From contig NC_081414.1 in the NCBI RefSeq assembly GCF_030272615.1, positions 338,130,502-338,194,501 on the forward strand: a DNA stretch of 64,000 bases, written 5' to 3'. Below are positions 19,637 through 32,416 of the stretch, piece after piece (position 1 is the stretch's first letter; every line of letters begins with the position of its first letter). The notes beneath the pieces are model-generated. The model searched no databases. It saw only the letters and a program-made list of their open reading frames with translations, and was not told the DNA's origin. The position numbers and the translations under genes were made by a program. The DNA comes from Cryptomeria japonica (lineage: Eukaryota > Streptophyta > Pinopsida > Cupressales > Cupressaceae).

Positions 19637-19652
19637 ATGTTGTTTTATTTGT

Positions 19653-20560
19653 TATATTGGTTTTGTATAACTTTAAAATTATTGCAATGGCTCATTTTTG
19701 TAAGTGTTATGTTCCTCTAGCCAGCCAACTATGCATATGTTTGTGTATATGTGTGTCTGTTTCTGTCATTCTCTCTATATATCATGCACACACACATAAA
19801 CATACATATATACACAAATGAAACATTCCTCTTCAATCCCTGTGTTGGTTACGAAAGTTATGTTCTTTAATTTTTGCTACTTAAGAAACAAAATGCCATA
19901 GAAAAAATCGCGTTGATGTATGTCTCTGTGTATATGTGTTTATGTGTCTGTCATTCTTTCTCTCTATATATCATGCACTCACACACACATAAACATGCAT
20001 ATATACACATAAATATCAAACTTTCTGACCTCCACCTAACCTATGCAATATAATTCCTCATCAGTACAAACAAGTAACTCTCATATTAACAACCTACTTA
20101 GTAAACCGTAAAGCTTGACACGAAAAATGATTCAGTCCACCTAGTAACCTTGGTGTAATGTGTCATGTTTTTTAGTGTTCTATTTTTGTAATCATACAAT
20201 TATACATATGTAAGTGTGTAAATTTGTGTGATTATATGTCTTTTAGTCTCTATCTATATATATCATGCACACACCCATGTTTTCCCTTGTTGTTGTCATT
20301 GCTCATATAATGCGTGTTTTCCCTTGCTGTCGATGTTGCTCGTATAATGTGTGTTTGCCATTGCCTATGCTCTCCAAAATGACTGACTAACCTTCTTATT
20401 CAATCCATTAGTACTTGTATTTTTAGTGTTTCATTTCTCTACTCATCCAGTTACGCATATGTCATTCTCTCTCTATATGTCATGCACATGGACACACATA
20501 GACATCAATATACATGTATACATAGGCAATTAAATGTTGCATGTTTTATATACAAAGAAT
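19653..20560. repeat. Degenerate duplicated segments rich in CA/TA words
   Basis: A motif of the form TGTCATTCTCTC...TATATATCATGCAC with following CACACACATA and CATACATATATACA recurs near 19775, 19950, 20250 and 20465, each preceded by a similar GCATATG/ACATATG stretch. This looks like an ancient tandem duplication of a ~200-300 bp unit, now diverged and containing microsatellite-like CA and TA words. No gene is supported. Confidence 0.5.
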
Positions 20561-20929
20561 GACACAGACACAAACATAGACACATGCATCATTGGATGAA
20601 TAGGAACATTAAAAATATCTTGTTCTGCCTATCACAAACAACTATCTGTGATATTTGGAAAATTCAATAACATGAAGTTTCTTACCACGTATTCCAGGCA
20701 CTTCCTGGCTAAACTGGCTCGAAAAAGGTAGGAAGAGTCAATAACCCAAAATTTGTCAAAATATTTGTGATGGTTGATTGTGATCAACAGAATTAGGTCA
20801 AAAATGGTGTTATAAAACTCATATTATTTAGTTTTTTGAAATTATTTTAAAAATCAAAGTCACAACTAATTCTGTCAATCACAATTAACGATTTGTACTT
20901 TTTTAAAATTTATGCATTATTAATTTTTT

Positions 20930-21620
20930 TGTGTTATTGACGTGTGGTTTTGGAGCCACTTTAGCCCCAAATGACACAACTATCCGGTCTCCAAAATGTT
21001 AGTATCGTACTGATAGCATACATAACATACATGCATACCCATGCCCAGTTGCAGGTGGGCCCATGTATGGGCTGTGATGACATGGAATCATCGGAAAGGA
21101 CATCCACACAACATGTCATGTTGCCTGGTTTGGAGGGGCATATAACACGCAATCGGTCAAACCGCCAGGAGACCACAGAGTGCTTTGTTGGGCAGGTGGG
21201 AAAGTAGTAGGAGACAACTGTCTCCCATGGCTGATATCATAGTATAACACACAAGTAATTGGGGATAATAACTTGGAGAATTGACTTTGTTAGGGTTAGT
21301 TCAATAACAATGCATTTAATGTTTATCTCTTCATGTTGTGTGGTCAATAACATGAAAAGCCATTAACTTGGAAGGTAAGAATGTCCATTGCATGGGTAGT
21401 GATGATGTGGACATCGCGTGGGCCCTGATGACATGGACTCAGCATAAAAAACTTCCTCTCCATATGTCAGGTTGTCAGATTTTTGGGTGTATATAACATG
21501 CAATCGGTCTTTTGCAAATTGTCAAGGTTGCGACCAAAAATTGAGGAGTCTATAAATTATGGGATCTGGTGAAGTTGAATGTGGATAGATTGTTAGTGCA
21601 CAAGCTTGCATGATTGTAGG
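20930..21620. repeat. Degenerate direct repeat containing GTGGGCC and CAATCGGTC words
   Basis: The block at about 21050-21165 (GTGGGCCCATG, GTGATGACATGGAATCA, CCACACAACATGTCATGTTG, ATATAACACGCAATCGGTC) recurs at about 21415-21510 (GTGGGCCCTGATGACATGG, CTCTCCATATGTCAGGTTG, ATATAACATGCAATCGGTC). A third word set at 21557-21605 (GGGATCTGGTGAAGTTGAA, TAGATTGTTAGTGCACAA) resembles 46758-46805. This is probably an old unidentified repeat. Confidence 0.45.
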
Positions 21621-22822
21621 AGCAAAGAACTGTCTGCATTGCAAGTGGGGAAGGAAAACCCAAGATGGGCTGCATAGAGACAGTTGTGGTCTTGTTATGT
21701 TTGTGTTTTTTTTTTAATATTCGTTGAATTCATTATTCATGGACTAATAATATTTGTCTTTTTTACTACTAGCTTATTAGGACACATTAGATTTGTATTA
21801 TGTTTTAAGAACTTATACCAAACATATTTGTAAGCTATCTTCATCATAGCTCTGGCACTATGGCTAACTAATTTTGGCGATATGCATTACTTAGTGTTAG
21901 TTTATATTGAATGTTATTGCAATTTCAGATTTAAACATGTAGGTTCATTCTACGTGTCTTGAATTGCATTTAATTCCCACTGTAGTCTACCACTAACACT
22001 AGTTATCCATGTAGGTTGTTCATTTTGAAGGATGATTGAGAAGTCTAATGAAACGTCCAAAATTTCTAGGTTTTTGCTCCCTCTACATGCTTTGATATTA
22101 CTTGCACTGTGTTGTCTCCTTATTAATAATGTTAAGGGCTTTTGTAATTTCTTATAAGATATTTTTTTATATATATATTGATGCATATTATTATTTCATT
22201 CGGTAGAAATGTTTGAATAAAATTCATGTAATTTATCAAGTAATATTGATGGTCCTTAGCTTAACGCGTTAGTGAACAAAGAAAATGATCAATGCATTTA
22301 TGTGCTGCCTTATAGTATTTTCTATACATGTGCATCTTAGATAATAAGATATTATTCCTCATTTTGAAATCTGTAGAAATATTATTTATGGAAATTGGCC
22401 TCATGAAATCAATGTTAATTACATGAACCTTATCTCTGAATTCTTGTAGATGATGTGTGCATTGCAACAACTGTTCTATATATATGATATTCATTTGGAT
22501 AAGAGAGTTTACATTCATCTGACTATTTGCATAAATATAGATTAGCAATGTTCCTCAATGAAAGAGTACTATGTGTTTTTGACATTCCAATGCTAATTTA
22601 AATTGATATGTGGAGTTCAGTGGGAGATGAGGGGATATTGTATGCATGTTGTTGCAGTGGTGGAGATCCATGATTGAGCCCTCCTCATCTATCTATCATC
22701 CTTGTTCTCCATTTTATACATTTAATCATTCATACTAGGTTATTAATAATATCCCCATAGCAAGTAAGATATAGAATCTTGAGAATAGATAATTATTTTG
22801 AAAGAGACATGTCTTTCCAATA
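21621..22822. other. AT-rich stretch, nothing recognised
   Basis: No supported gene or repeat boundary. Short antisense ORFs at 21950-22186 and 22261-22548 have no motif and AT-driven composition. Confidence 0.45.
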
Positions 22823-22868
22823 ATGAATTGGTTCTCTTTATTGACATTAATTAGCGTCAGAGTGTTTT

Positions 22869-23644
22869 ATGAGTCTGGATGTTGTCATGATGGACACTCT
22901 TGTTCTATTGGAATCCACAAAGAAGCAAATGTCTTCTCTTGGAAATATTTCAAACAAGCGTTTGCTGATGGTTCTAGAGTCAAATCATCCTCTGGTTCTT
23001 CATGCCATCAAAAAGGTACTAGGGCAGGAATTTCCCCATTCCAAGCATATATAACGAGTGAACACAAATATCACCTCTATGTTTTTAGCTCCGTGCATTG
23101 AAATGGGGGTCAGGAAACCCAAAATGAAGCTATTGTGCCTGAAGCTTTTTCACCACTATCTTTTTGGGGAAATTGACTCGGTGTTGGACAACATTGATGA
23201 TAAAAAACATATCCCCATAGATAATCAGTATTACATGTTGTGGGAGTGAATGAAGTTAGGAAGTTCCTGCTAATTCAGACCATGGAATTGGAGGATTTCA
23301 ACCAGAACAGGCTGGATAGACAACACAATTTGAATTTCCTCCTTTATGTGATAGACTCTATGATGCACCCAGATTTCTTTGACATGGGGCAGTTTGTTCA
23401 TGATGAAAATCTTCAGGGGAGGCAAGATATTGGTGTGACCGAGGATGGTCAGATTGAGGAGGGAAACAATTGGGGTTTGGCCCTAGGTGAAATGTGGATA
23501 ACAGAGGACATGAGGCTCATTAAAGAAATTGTTGTTGGTTCGGCCCATGTGAACTGCGGAATGGATTGCTTGGTGATTGTGGAAGCTCATGCTGCACAAA
23601 TGGTGTATGAAGCTATATCTGATTCCTTCGACAATGAGGAATGA
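22869..23644 (+). pseudogene. Unrecognised decayed protein-coding sequence
   Basis: Residues coded at 22869-23054 and 23058-23246 are in one frame with a single stop between them. The frame then shifts and runs open from 23240 to 23644 (134 residues). The product has coding-like composition with conserved-looking words (NHPLVLHAIKKVLG, CLKLFHHYLFGEIDSVLDNI, LNFLLYVIDSMMHPDFFDMG, EAISDSFDNEE). It is helical, has no membrane segment, and ends with an acidic tail. I do not recognise the family. With one nonsense change and one frameshift it looks like a recent retrocopy or fragment of a cellular or element gene. A T-rich 3' region follows. Confidence 0.5.
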
Positions 23645-25470
23645 TGCTGGCCCTCTCTTTCCCTATGTTTAGATCTATTATTATTTCTTGTTGTTTGGTT
23701 TTAGAAAGTTTTTTGTAATCTTTGGACTTTAAGCGGTTAATAGTAGATATGGAGCATATTGGTTCTCTTTTTGTTTCCTATGCTCACTTTGAGCAGGCAA
23801 AATGCTATGGTTTCTTTCTGTTTATTTTATCATGTATATGATAGAGGGATAACAGTACATATACACCTCTACTAAAAAATTATAATCTACAGGATACAAC
23901 CTGCATGAGGAGTATGTGGGCATTTTTCTCTGACAAAGGTTTTAACAACATATAGACACCTCTGATTCCTATAAATGTTTCCTACACAACAATACAAGTT
24001 GCTGGCCTATCCAGCTATTTATCGACTAAAAAAAATAGCGTCAAAGAGGGAGGAACTGAATTGCTACACACTAGATTGTGATGGAATGATTATCGATGTT
24101 TTGTATGCTTTTTTATCAATCATTAATAAATTATAGTGACTTTATTATAATTTGGATGGGGAGATCACATGCACCATTCTTGAGAAGATACCTGATGGAT
24201 CATAATCCTTTATTTATTGAAAATGTAACAAAACCATTCCTTATTATTGTTAACGATGATCTCGAGTGGCATGCATATGAATAATTAGGAGGGTCACCAC
24301 TTGCTGGTCATATATAACATAGGCATCTGTGGGCCTCATTTCGCAATGTGCGAATAACTAGTTGTGTTGCCATTCTGACCTTTGTCTTTAACGTGCAATG
24401 TTATTGAGGTGTATAGAGAAAAATATATCTAAAAAATTAGGAGACAAGATATGGACTTACTTGATCATTGTCAATAGAGAACCTGCAATACCCACACAAT
24501 GCAAAGCCAAATGAACTAAGCAATACATGCATATAGTAAAATCTACTCCATTGCACTTATATCACCGAAGACCTTATGTTCAAAAAATGATTCTCTAAAA
24601 AGCACATGCACAAGAGCCTATGGTCAATGAATCTATTAAATATGACGGATGCAAAAAAAAAATGCTAGAATGTATAGAGTAGGCTCCAATGCTAGATTGG
24701 CAGATTGCTAAATTGCATATTAGGATTGATGAAGATGAAAGAATCTTGTTATATACAAGACCTTTTAGAAAATGGAGGGATAGAATTAAGATGGTTGGCA
24801 AGGATTAAAGGGTACGCATACAAAATGATTAAATAATAAGCTGGCATGTAGAAGAAATAATAAAATAATGAAGGGGTTGGGCAGACGAAGATTAAGAGAT
24901 AAATGTCATGTGTCATAGACTGAAAAGTAAATGATTTAATTGTCCAAATAAAAAAATATTGATTTAATAAACGAAGTGGGAGCAATTTAATAAATAAAAT
25001 ATTTATTTCATTTACGGAAATGATGATTGAAATAAAATAAAATATTTATTTGAATAATGAAAGGCTTAGAAGAGGAAAAATGAATTAATTATATAAATTA
25101 AAATTTATCATATTTTTTATTTGTTTGTTTGTTTTGAGATATATGCTATCTATAATGGGGATAGCTCCCTATATTGATTTAAAAAAGAGATTACATATTT
25201 CAACTTGACTCATACTAGAAGTTTGGAATACCTGACATCCTTCCCTAACCAGACACAAACATACTTAAACACACAATCAACCTCACTATCATTCACTACA
25301 CAACCTTTAAGACACACTTACATAACTCGATTTACAAATCCTATCATCAATACTCTGCATTCAGGCCTTAGCCACTACATTTTAAAGCCCACACAAATGT
25401 CAAGATTCAAAAATTTCCTAACCTCTTATGAAATGGAAGATCAATGCTACATACTCATCCAAATTGAAGA
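23645..25470. other. AT-rich stretch, nothing recognised
   Basis: About 1.8 kb without a supported gene. At 24995-25065 the palindromic word AAATAAAATATTTATTT occurs twice; similar words appear near 45805 and 50812. Confidence 0.45.
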
Positions 25471-25474
25471 GATT

Positions 25475-25617
25475 TTTCTGTAGATGCCTCTGAAATCCAC
25501 CAATCCTCTGAGTTCCTGAGCCTAAGAAAAGGAACCAGGTTGCCATTCATCACTACGCAACTGAACACTTCCCATGCCTCCTCCCCAAAATTTCTTATCC
25601 TCTCCCTCTCAGCCTCC
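25475..25617 (-). pseudogene. C-terminal exon-side of an ORF split by the giant LTR element
   Basis: On the minus strand, after the TSD GGAGG, the frame continues from the piece at 44996-45333 and runs to a TGA near 25475. It includes GEEAWEVFSCVVMNG and LRNSEDWWISEAS. When the giant element and one TSD copy are left out, the two halves join in frame with no stop at the junction. This supports both the insertion boundaries and the view that the target was a coding sequence. The protein family is not recognised. Confidence 0.65.
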
Positions 25618-26659
25618 TATTGACGGGTGTTTTGACACATTCACCAACAGTCAGATAGTTTATGCAAACACTCACCACCTCTCCTAAAAAGAAATAAATT
25701 CTAAGAAACTAACTACTCCAAGGTCTCTATAGTCAGGTCTCGACGGTGATGGGTAGCCCAATGCTTGATGTGGTTATACCTATAAAGGGGCCTGCTAGTT
25801 GGAACTAGATCTTGCTGGTTATGGGTAACTGTACTTCCTTTCTTTTTGTGTATTTTTATGGTTTTAAGATTCTGTGGGAAATAAAATGTGAAGCGTAAAG
25901 GGAAACAAGAAAATAACAATAAAGACCAATATAATGAAAACTTAATGAACTACTCAATTAATTCCCTACAATCCAAGCAATTATCAAATAATATCCAAGT
26001 TAGCATTCAACAACGGACCTCCAAAAAACCTACAAAATCATCAATTTCACAAATTTATGGAAATAAAATCATCAACAATATGGCCTATCTCAATAATTCT
26101 CATACACCACTGACACACACAATATGATTCCTAAAGTGATAGACAAAAAGATTAAACCACGTTGCTAACTCCAAATAATAGACGTTACCATAATACACAG
26201 AACAATTTGGTAGAATATAAACATAGATCAGGCAATCTACAAGCTACTTCTCATATTAATCTCAATGAATATATAACAAAAATAACTCAAACTTCTTAAC
26301 AATCTGCAAAATATTCTAAAATCTCTAAGTAGGCCACAAATCATCAATTTGGGACCCTTACAAATGAATCCAACTTTTCAATTTATAGAAGTCCTTTACC
26401 CTACTATCTAGGAAATAACTCTATTCTAAATTAAGAATTGAACCTAGGAGTCACAGTTAACTTGCAAGTTTATTCCTTGACACTCCACTTAACAACTATG
26501 AAATGGGGACTGCATGAGCACTACGAAAACCTTGCTAGGTGAGCCACGTTTTTGTAATCATGTAGAATTTCTCTCAAAATTGGAACTCGAGTAGGACCCG
26601 CAGTTAAAAATTAAGGACAAAAAAAGCTTTGCTATCTTTGGAAATTGTGTGCTTATCTT

Positions 26660-29600
26660 TTATTTCTTGATAAAAGCTCTATAATTATCAATTATACATG
26701 CAACTGCTTGAACTAGAGGATCTGCTACATGCCTAACTCTAAATTTATACTTCTTCAAAACTTCATCTGCATGCGTTCTCCCCTCCTCCAACTCTTTCAC
26801 TATGTGTGCCACCTCTTGACACTGAGTAATCAAATACGTGTATCTATCCATAAGGGTGACATCAAATAGGGCCGCGGGTCCTAGGTACTATGCCTCATAT
26901 GCATCCCACTAATTCCAAACTTGTTGCTAGTCCATTATTCATGTATCAACAAATTTGAGGCCAAAAGGTCCTAGCATATTCTTTACAAAATTCTCGCATG
27001 CCAAAATTTCCCTAAGGAGAGGGTTTTGAATCTCGGTCATATCCTTGATATATTGCTGAAACATTTCAATCTTTAGTTCCAGGATGTATACATAAGACTG
27101 TAAGTTTTTATAGTTGTCACCCCCCAAGAGGTCCTCCTTTACCACCGTCTCTTCACCTAGCCACAATACCTTCTTCAAAACTCGGAATTGTTTAGTGAAA
27201 ATGTTCGACTTTCATTCCCATTGTGTGGAACATGAAGCCAAAGCTCCGCCTACCCATACCACCTTACTATACATCCCCATAGTATCTTGCAAAAATAATC
27301 TTATTTTGGTCCTATTTACTTGGGCCCATGACTTGGTTGTAGCTACCACCTGCCTTACCTCCACTAACTCTTTTACTTCTTCTTCTGGTAGTGATAAGGT
27401 AGAAGGTAAGTCATCAGTTCTGCACGAGTCCAGGGGTTTGATCATTTCAATTAGCAACTACTTATATTGTCCTAGTTGTGCTTTGAGTTCCACGTTGGAA
27501 GTATGCTCCTTCTCTACACGTCCTCTGACGACGCTCATGGATAACTCCAAAGTATCTAGCTCCCCCCACTTGGTTTGCTTGCCCAAATTTATCTGTGATA
27601 TTTGGTATTTGGGAGAAGCTTATCTCTCGGCCTGAGATGGAATTGCCACATCTACAATCACTTCACCGGAACTAGTTTTTGATAGGTGATGGATAGTTTT
27701 CAACTTCTTAGCCTTTGGTGTCTCCTTGATGATTACCAGTTGTAGAGTCATCTTAGGGAGATCTACTTTTCTCTTTTTCTTCCCAAAGGTAAATTCTAGC
27801 CAATGCGGTATATATTCATCCTTGTCACCTTGATGTGACACTATATCCACAATTATAATATGAACCTCTGCCTACTCCTTTGCTACCGTTTGCCTGGGGT
27901 CTTGAGGTGGTATAACTTGACGAGCTAAATTGGTTTGGAGAGCTTGTTGCTTGTGTAACTCTCCCAGCTTGCCACTGACCTCCTCATTAAATGCCATTTC
28001 TTTGTCACCTGCCTTTGTTTCCCCTTGCCCGACTACTATATCCTTAAGAAGGTCCTCTTGATCTTGAGGGGTTAGAATCAGTCTTTCATTCAATATGTCT
28101 TTTGCCTCATCCCCTTCTTGTTCGTCTTCTAGCGGCCATTGTTTCTCAAGATCCTCTTCCTCCTGATCTGAATCAGACTTGATGTTTCTAACTTTCATTT
28201 CTTCAGTGGTAGACCTGAAGCCTTGCACTTCGGGTTGCCCTGCAGATATATTGACTACTGGTGGTGTAGCAAACATTAGTGCCTGGAGCATTTGTGGCAT
28301 CTGTTGAAGGTGGTTGAGAGGGTATCTTCTCACTAGCTTCTATATTTTCTTCTTGTTCTTGGGCATCCTCTCCTTCAGTGTTCACAATAGCCATCCTCAG
28401 TGGGAGAACTTTGGCCAGTTGTACCACTCCTAATCTATCAGTCACTCCTAGGTCTACAGCCTTCTTTAATAGTTCAGACTCCCTCATCTTTTCTTGGAGT
28501 TTCTTCAGTAAGTCCTTAGTGCTTTCTTGAGGTTTGTCTTCTTCACCTGGATCGGTGGACATATTTTTCCTTGAGACTGACCTTGTCTTTTGAGTGTACT
28601 CCTTATGGCCCCTTGAATGAGGTACCCCTTAGGTGGATTCCTTTTGTTTTGCCTTTGAGACGCTGGGCCTTACCCTCCGATGTAACCATTGCTTAGTCAT
28701 GTTGATGACCATCTGGGAGACCTTTTCCATATTTGTATCTTCACTTGTACACCATTTTATTGGGGAGAGGGGCCTTTTATCTATCCTCGATTCTCTATAA
28801 GCTAGATCAAGTAAGTCACCATCATCCCTAAGGTCTTTAGGGAGGTTAGTTTCATTTCTAAAATCTCTCACATGTGGGACATATAACCTGTTATAGTTCT
28901 TCTCCCTGACCTTAAAACTGTCTTGCAAGTTGGCCCAAAAGCCTTCCAAGCTGGGCCTATGCCCCTTATATGCCTTAGGCATAGCTTGCTTAAGTTTCCT
29001 GTAGGGATCATACAATTCCCTAGCATGATCATATTCCTTCAAATTTAAATCTTGAAGCTCTTGTTCTGCCAACTTTGCTGCTTGTATCTTAGAAGAGGCA
29101 AAGTACCCAATAGATACTGAGAAATCAATACTTGTTTTATGCTTTGATGACATAAGTGAATGGAGGCCTACAAGCTGCCTTACATATTCCAACTAAATTA
29201 TCCTAGTATTACAATATCGAGGCAATAACATTGGGTTCCCTCTGAATCCACTAACCCTGATGTAAGTGGAGTGTGGGTTTTGGATGAACCAACATGCTCA
29301 CTCTCGGATGGTAGCCATAGCCTCTGAGGTAATCCAATATCCTACATCTCCTATCAATTTAATTATTATTGGGAAGATGAAGGCATTATTAACTCTCTTC
29401 AAATGTGACTTTGTACTAGCTAGAGTGAGTTGGGAATAATACTCCCATATCTTCTTCTGTCCTTCCTCCTCTCTCAATTGACCTTATGCTTGTAGCCCTG
29501 GAAACTTTCCAACTCTAGTAGCTACCCAGATGACATATGATGTGAAAAAGAACTTTTGAGTATGCTGAACTTCTTTCATCTGCTTGCAGATATTGTGAGA

Positions 29601-30272
29601 GAAGATCTGCGGCCAATCAAAATATTGTCTTGCTATTAAAATAGTGCTCATGAATTGGAACATCTAGGGATGAAAATACTTTCAATCCGGCTTGCCAAAG
29701 GCCCTGCTGAGCATGATGATTAAGTCTCTTTGAGGCTCTTTCAAGTACACCCTTAGTATATTCATTGCCTTGATTCTTGTCTTTCTCTCTTCTTCTAACC
29801 AGTTTGTATTCATGTGCCTCTCACTAGCTGACATCTTGTCATTCAATGCCTTTGAGGCCTCTTCTTTGGTTAACAAAAATACTTCCTCTCTGGTTGGGAT
29901 TCCAAAGATGAACCTGAGCATATCTGGAGACAAGCCTATGACTATCTTTCCTTTTGCATCTGTGCACTTTCTAGTTTTTGGGTTATAGAATGGGGCAATG
30001 GTCATTATGAATTCTGGGGCCTGTACTGACTAGGGGAAGATAGTAGCTTCAACTAGACCGAACCTCTTGATTCTTTGATGGAGGGCCTCTAGACTAGGTT
30101 TGTCCAATTGAGCCTTGATATCTTCAACTTCTATATGGCAAATTTAAGTATCCTTGACCCATGTGATTTGATCCTCTAGCTTTGAAACATAGACCTGTCC
30201 TTGATAATGGTATTTCATGGTGGCTGGGAGTCTATCAATTTCTTTGCCTCTTTTTCTAGAGGATGAGTCCCT
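26660..30272 (-). pseudogene. LTR-embedded ORF, copy in the 3' LTR
   Basis: This is the same reading frame as 40266-43873, ending with AFIKK and TAA at 26660-26662. Open pieces are 30005-29682, 29192-28629, 28562-28203, then (after a frameshift near 28300) 28333-27872, 27850-27620, 27457-27212, 27178-26939 and 26851-26660. The start codon position reads AGG instead of ATG. The two copies complement each other: several stops in one are sense codons in the other (for example NWLEEERK here against NWL-stop in the right copy). This shows that the ancestral ORF was open across ~1,200 codons. Confidence 0.65.
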
Positions 30273-30339
30273 GTAACCACTTGAACTTGCAAGCAAAACA
30301 CAAATCCTCAGTTTTTGATAACAAGTATAAAAGTTGATT

Positions 30340-31285
30340 TACCTTGGGACTTCGGGGTCTCAAGGTCCCAGGATAGGCATAGGTGAAGAAGACCCAGAAC
30401 TTCGGGGCTCCGGGGTTCTGAGTTTATGTTGGGTGCAAAAGGAATCCCGAAACTTCAGGGGTTCGGGGTGCCGAGCTTATGCCTAAGTGGGGTTGAGAGT
30501 TATTCGGAACTCCAGGGCTATGAGGTTCTTGGGTTAAGAGCTACCTAGAACTCTGGGGGTCCGAGGTTCCGGGGGTAGAAAAACCAACTACCTGGAACTC
30601 TGGGGGTCCGGGGTTCTGGGCTTAAGAAACTAGGGCACGTAAAAACAAGTGAAGCACAAAGAAAAAAAATAAAGACCAAAATCAAAATGAGGAGAAAAAC
30701 TAAACTTAAAACCAACAAGGGTAAAAAAATTGACCAACCTGGTGAAACAAGATGCTCAAAAATGCCAAGGAAAACTCGGAGGTCCAGAGGTTTGCGACTT
30801 GGAGCTAGGGAGGAGGAGCTATGGATGCACAAATGAACTTTTAAAAGTCCATCATCTTTATCTATAACTCCCCCCAAGTCTGTCTGTATGAAGGCGTTAA
30901 ACTCAACCTCAGGACTCCAGGGTCCCAAGGTTCCGAGCTCGACAAAAAGAACACCCTACCCCAGAACTCTGGGGGTCTAGGGTTCCCAAGTAGACAAGGA
31001 GGCTCCTACCTCAGGACTCCAAGAATCCGGGGTTCCGAGGTCAAAAGAAAAAGCAACCTCAGGACTTTGAGACTCTGAAGTTTTGAGGTAAAAAACAAAA
31101 AGGACCTCGGGACTCTGAGACTCCGGAGTTCCAAGGTCAAAAGAAAAAGGGACCTTGGGACTCTGGGATTCCGGAGTTCCAAGGTCACAACCAAAAAGGG
31201 ACCTCAGGACTCTAGGAGTCTGGAGTTCCAAGGTCAAAAGTAAAAAGGGACCTCGGGACTCTAGAGTTCCGAGGTCAAAAGCAAA
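30340..31285 (-). repeat. GGACTCCGGGGTTCC-type repeats in the 3' LTR
   Basis: There are two blocks (about 30345-30630 and 30900-31285). The second is tandem with a ~49-bp unit containing GGGACCTCGGGACTCTG and GGAGTTCCGAGGTCAAAAG. The core GGACTCCGGAGTTCC is itself nearly palindromic. The small minus-strand ORFs here read PESQSPEV-like repeats and lie upstream of the LTR TATA region, so I regard them as noncoding. Confidence 0.7.
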
Positions 31286-31795
31286 GAAAAGAAAAGGGAA
31301 AACAAAGGGGACCCAAATTTCAACTCAAGGAGACTAATGGGGAAATATATATGCTAGGCATAACAAATGGCGACTATCTGGGTAAAATGACTATAGGCAA
31401 TTTAGAACTTTAGAATCTCTGGTTAACCTAACACCTAAGGCTATTATCATTCAAAAGGATGCATAAGAGTAAAAGATGAGTGAAGCAATTAACAAACAAC
31501 CAAGTAGAGAAATAGACGTGATTAACTCTTAAGTGTGTGTGTATGATTTGTTACTCCATCATTTCAGTAATGCAGATAATCAGAGGAAACTAGACACAAG
31601 CTACATAGATGAAGTCATTAACCATGTTTCATGCAAGGTCATCCTAGGCATAGCTCTGCTGCTAGTCAGGCATCTATAATCCTAATAGAGATACCTCTGG
31701 TTCCCATCAAACAATGCTCCACTGCCAGCTAGACATCCATAGCCCCGGTGGAGGTTACTTGAAACACCCATTTAAGTTGCTTAAGAGGATCATTT

Positions 31796-31800
<5 letters not shown>

Positions 31801-31841
<41 letters not shown>
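31801..31841 (+). repeat. (CT)20 microsatellite
   Basis: Twenty uninterrupted CT units lie in the element's 3' untranslated part between integrase and the 3' LTR. On the element strand it is a (GA)n purine tract, which could act as a distant polypurine primer. That is speculation. Confidence 0.9.
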
Positions 31842-31843
<2 letters not shown>

Positions 31844-32416
31844 GAAAACATTATAGGGTATAGAGAATGAATTCTTTCTTTAATAACCTTTTAAGCAACT
31901 TTCAAACATTGAAGTTTGATAATTGGGTTTGGGGCCATGGTGGATAACATGAAATGCCTTGAATTCAGATTTTTCACTTGAAAACTAGTTTATCTAATAT
32001 CTCACAAAACTTTTCTGATGTACCTTAATGTGATGTTAGTGTTGAGTTTATCAGGCTAGCCTTTTCCAATTGAAAGTCAAAACTCACATCATATTTAAAT
32101 GATTATATACCACTTTGAACGAGTATAGACAAAAGTTTCAAACTTAACCAAATGACAATGAAGTCATAAATAGCAGAGAGTCGAAGTCTCTTAGAATTTT
32201 GCAAGATGTAATGCAAAGGATACATTCCTTTTAGAATCTTTGAGAATAAAATATGTATATCCCGACTCAACAAAAAAAACAAAAAGGGGAAACACACAAC
32301 AAGGCCCAAAAACATGAAGCACACAAAAAGAAAACAACTAACAAAGAAAACAACTAACTACTATATACAACAAGTCAAGCTTCATTGAGGATTTAATTGA
32401 AGTAATGCTTGAGGAA

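Larger units (their letters stand above)
25621..31365 (-). repeat. 3' LTR (5,745 bp) of the giant element
   Basis: Plus-strand limits are TGACGGGTGT and GGCATAACA. It is colinear with the right LTR over its full length, with scattered differences. It contains a more broken copy of the embedded ORF and the CT(C/A)GGGACTC-type repeats. I see no clear polypurine tract next to its inner end (31366 onward). Confidence 0.85.

Noticed and set aside
20971-21207. 78-residue plus-strand ORF overlapping a minus-strand ORF
   Set aside because: Both cover a degenerate direct repeat; neither frame is kept in the second repeat copy at 21415-21510.
30977-31237. 86-residue minus-strand ORF with PESQSPEV repeats
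   Set aside because: It lies in U3 repeats upstream of the probable promoter. The repeat period (~49 bp) is not a multiple of three, so repeat phases change.
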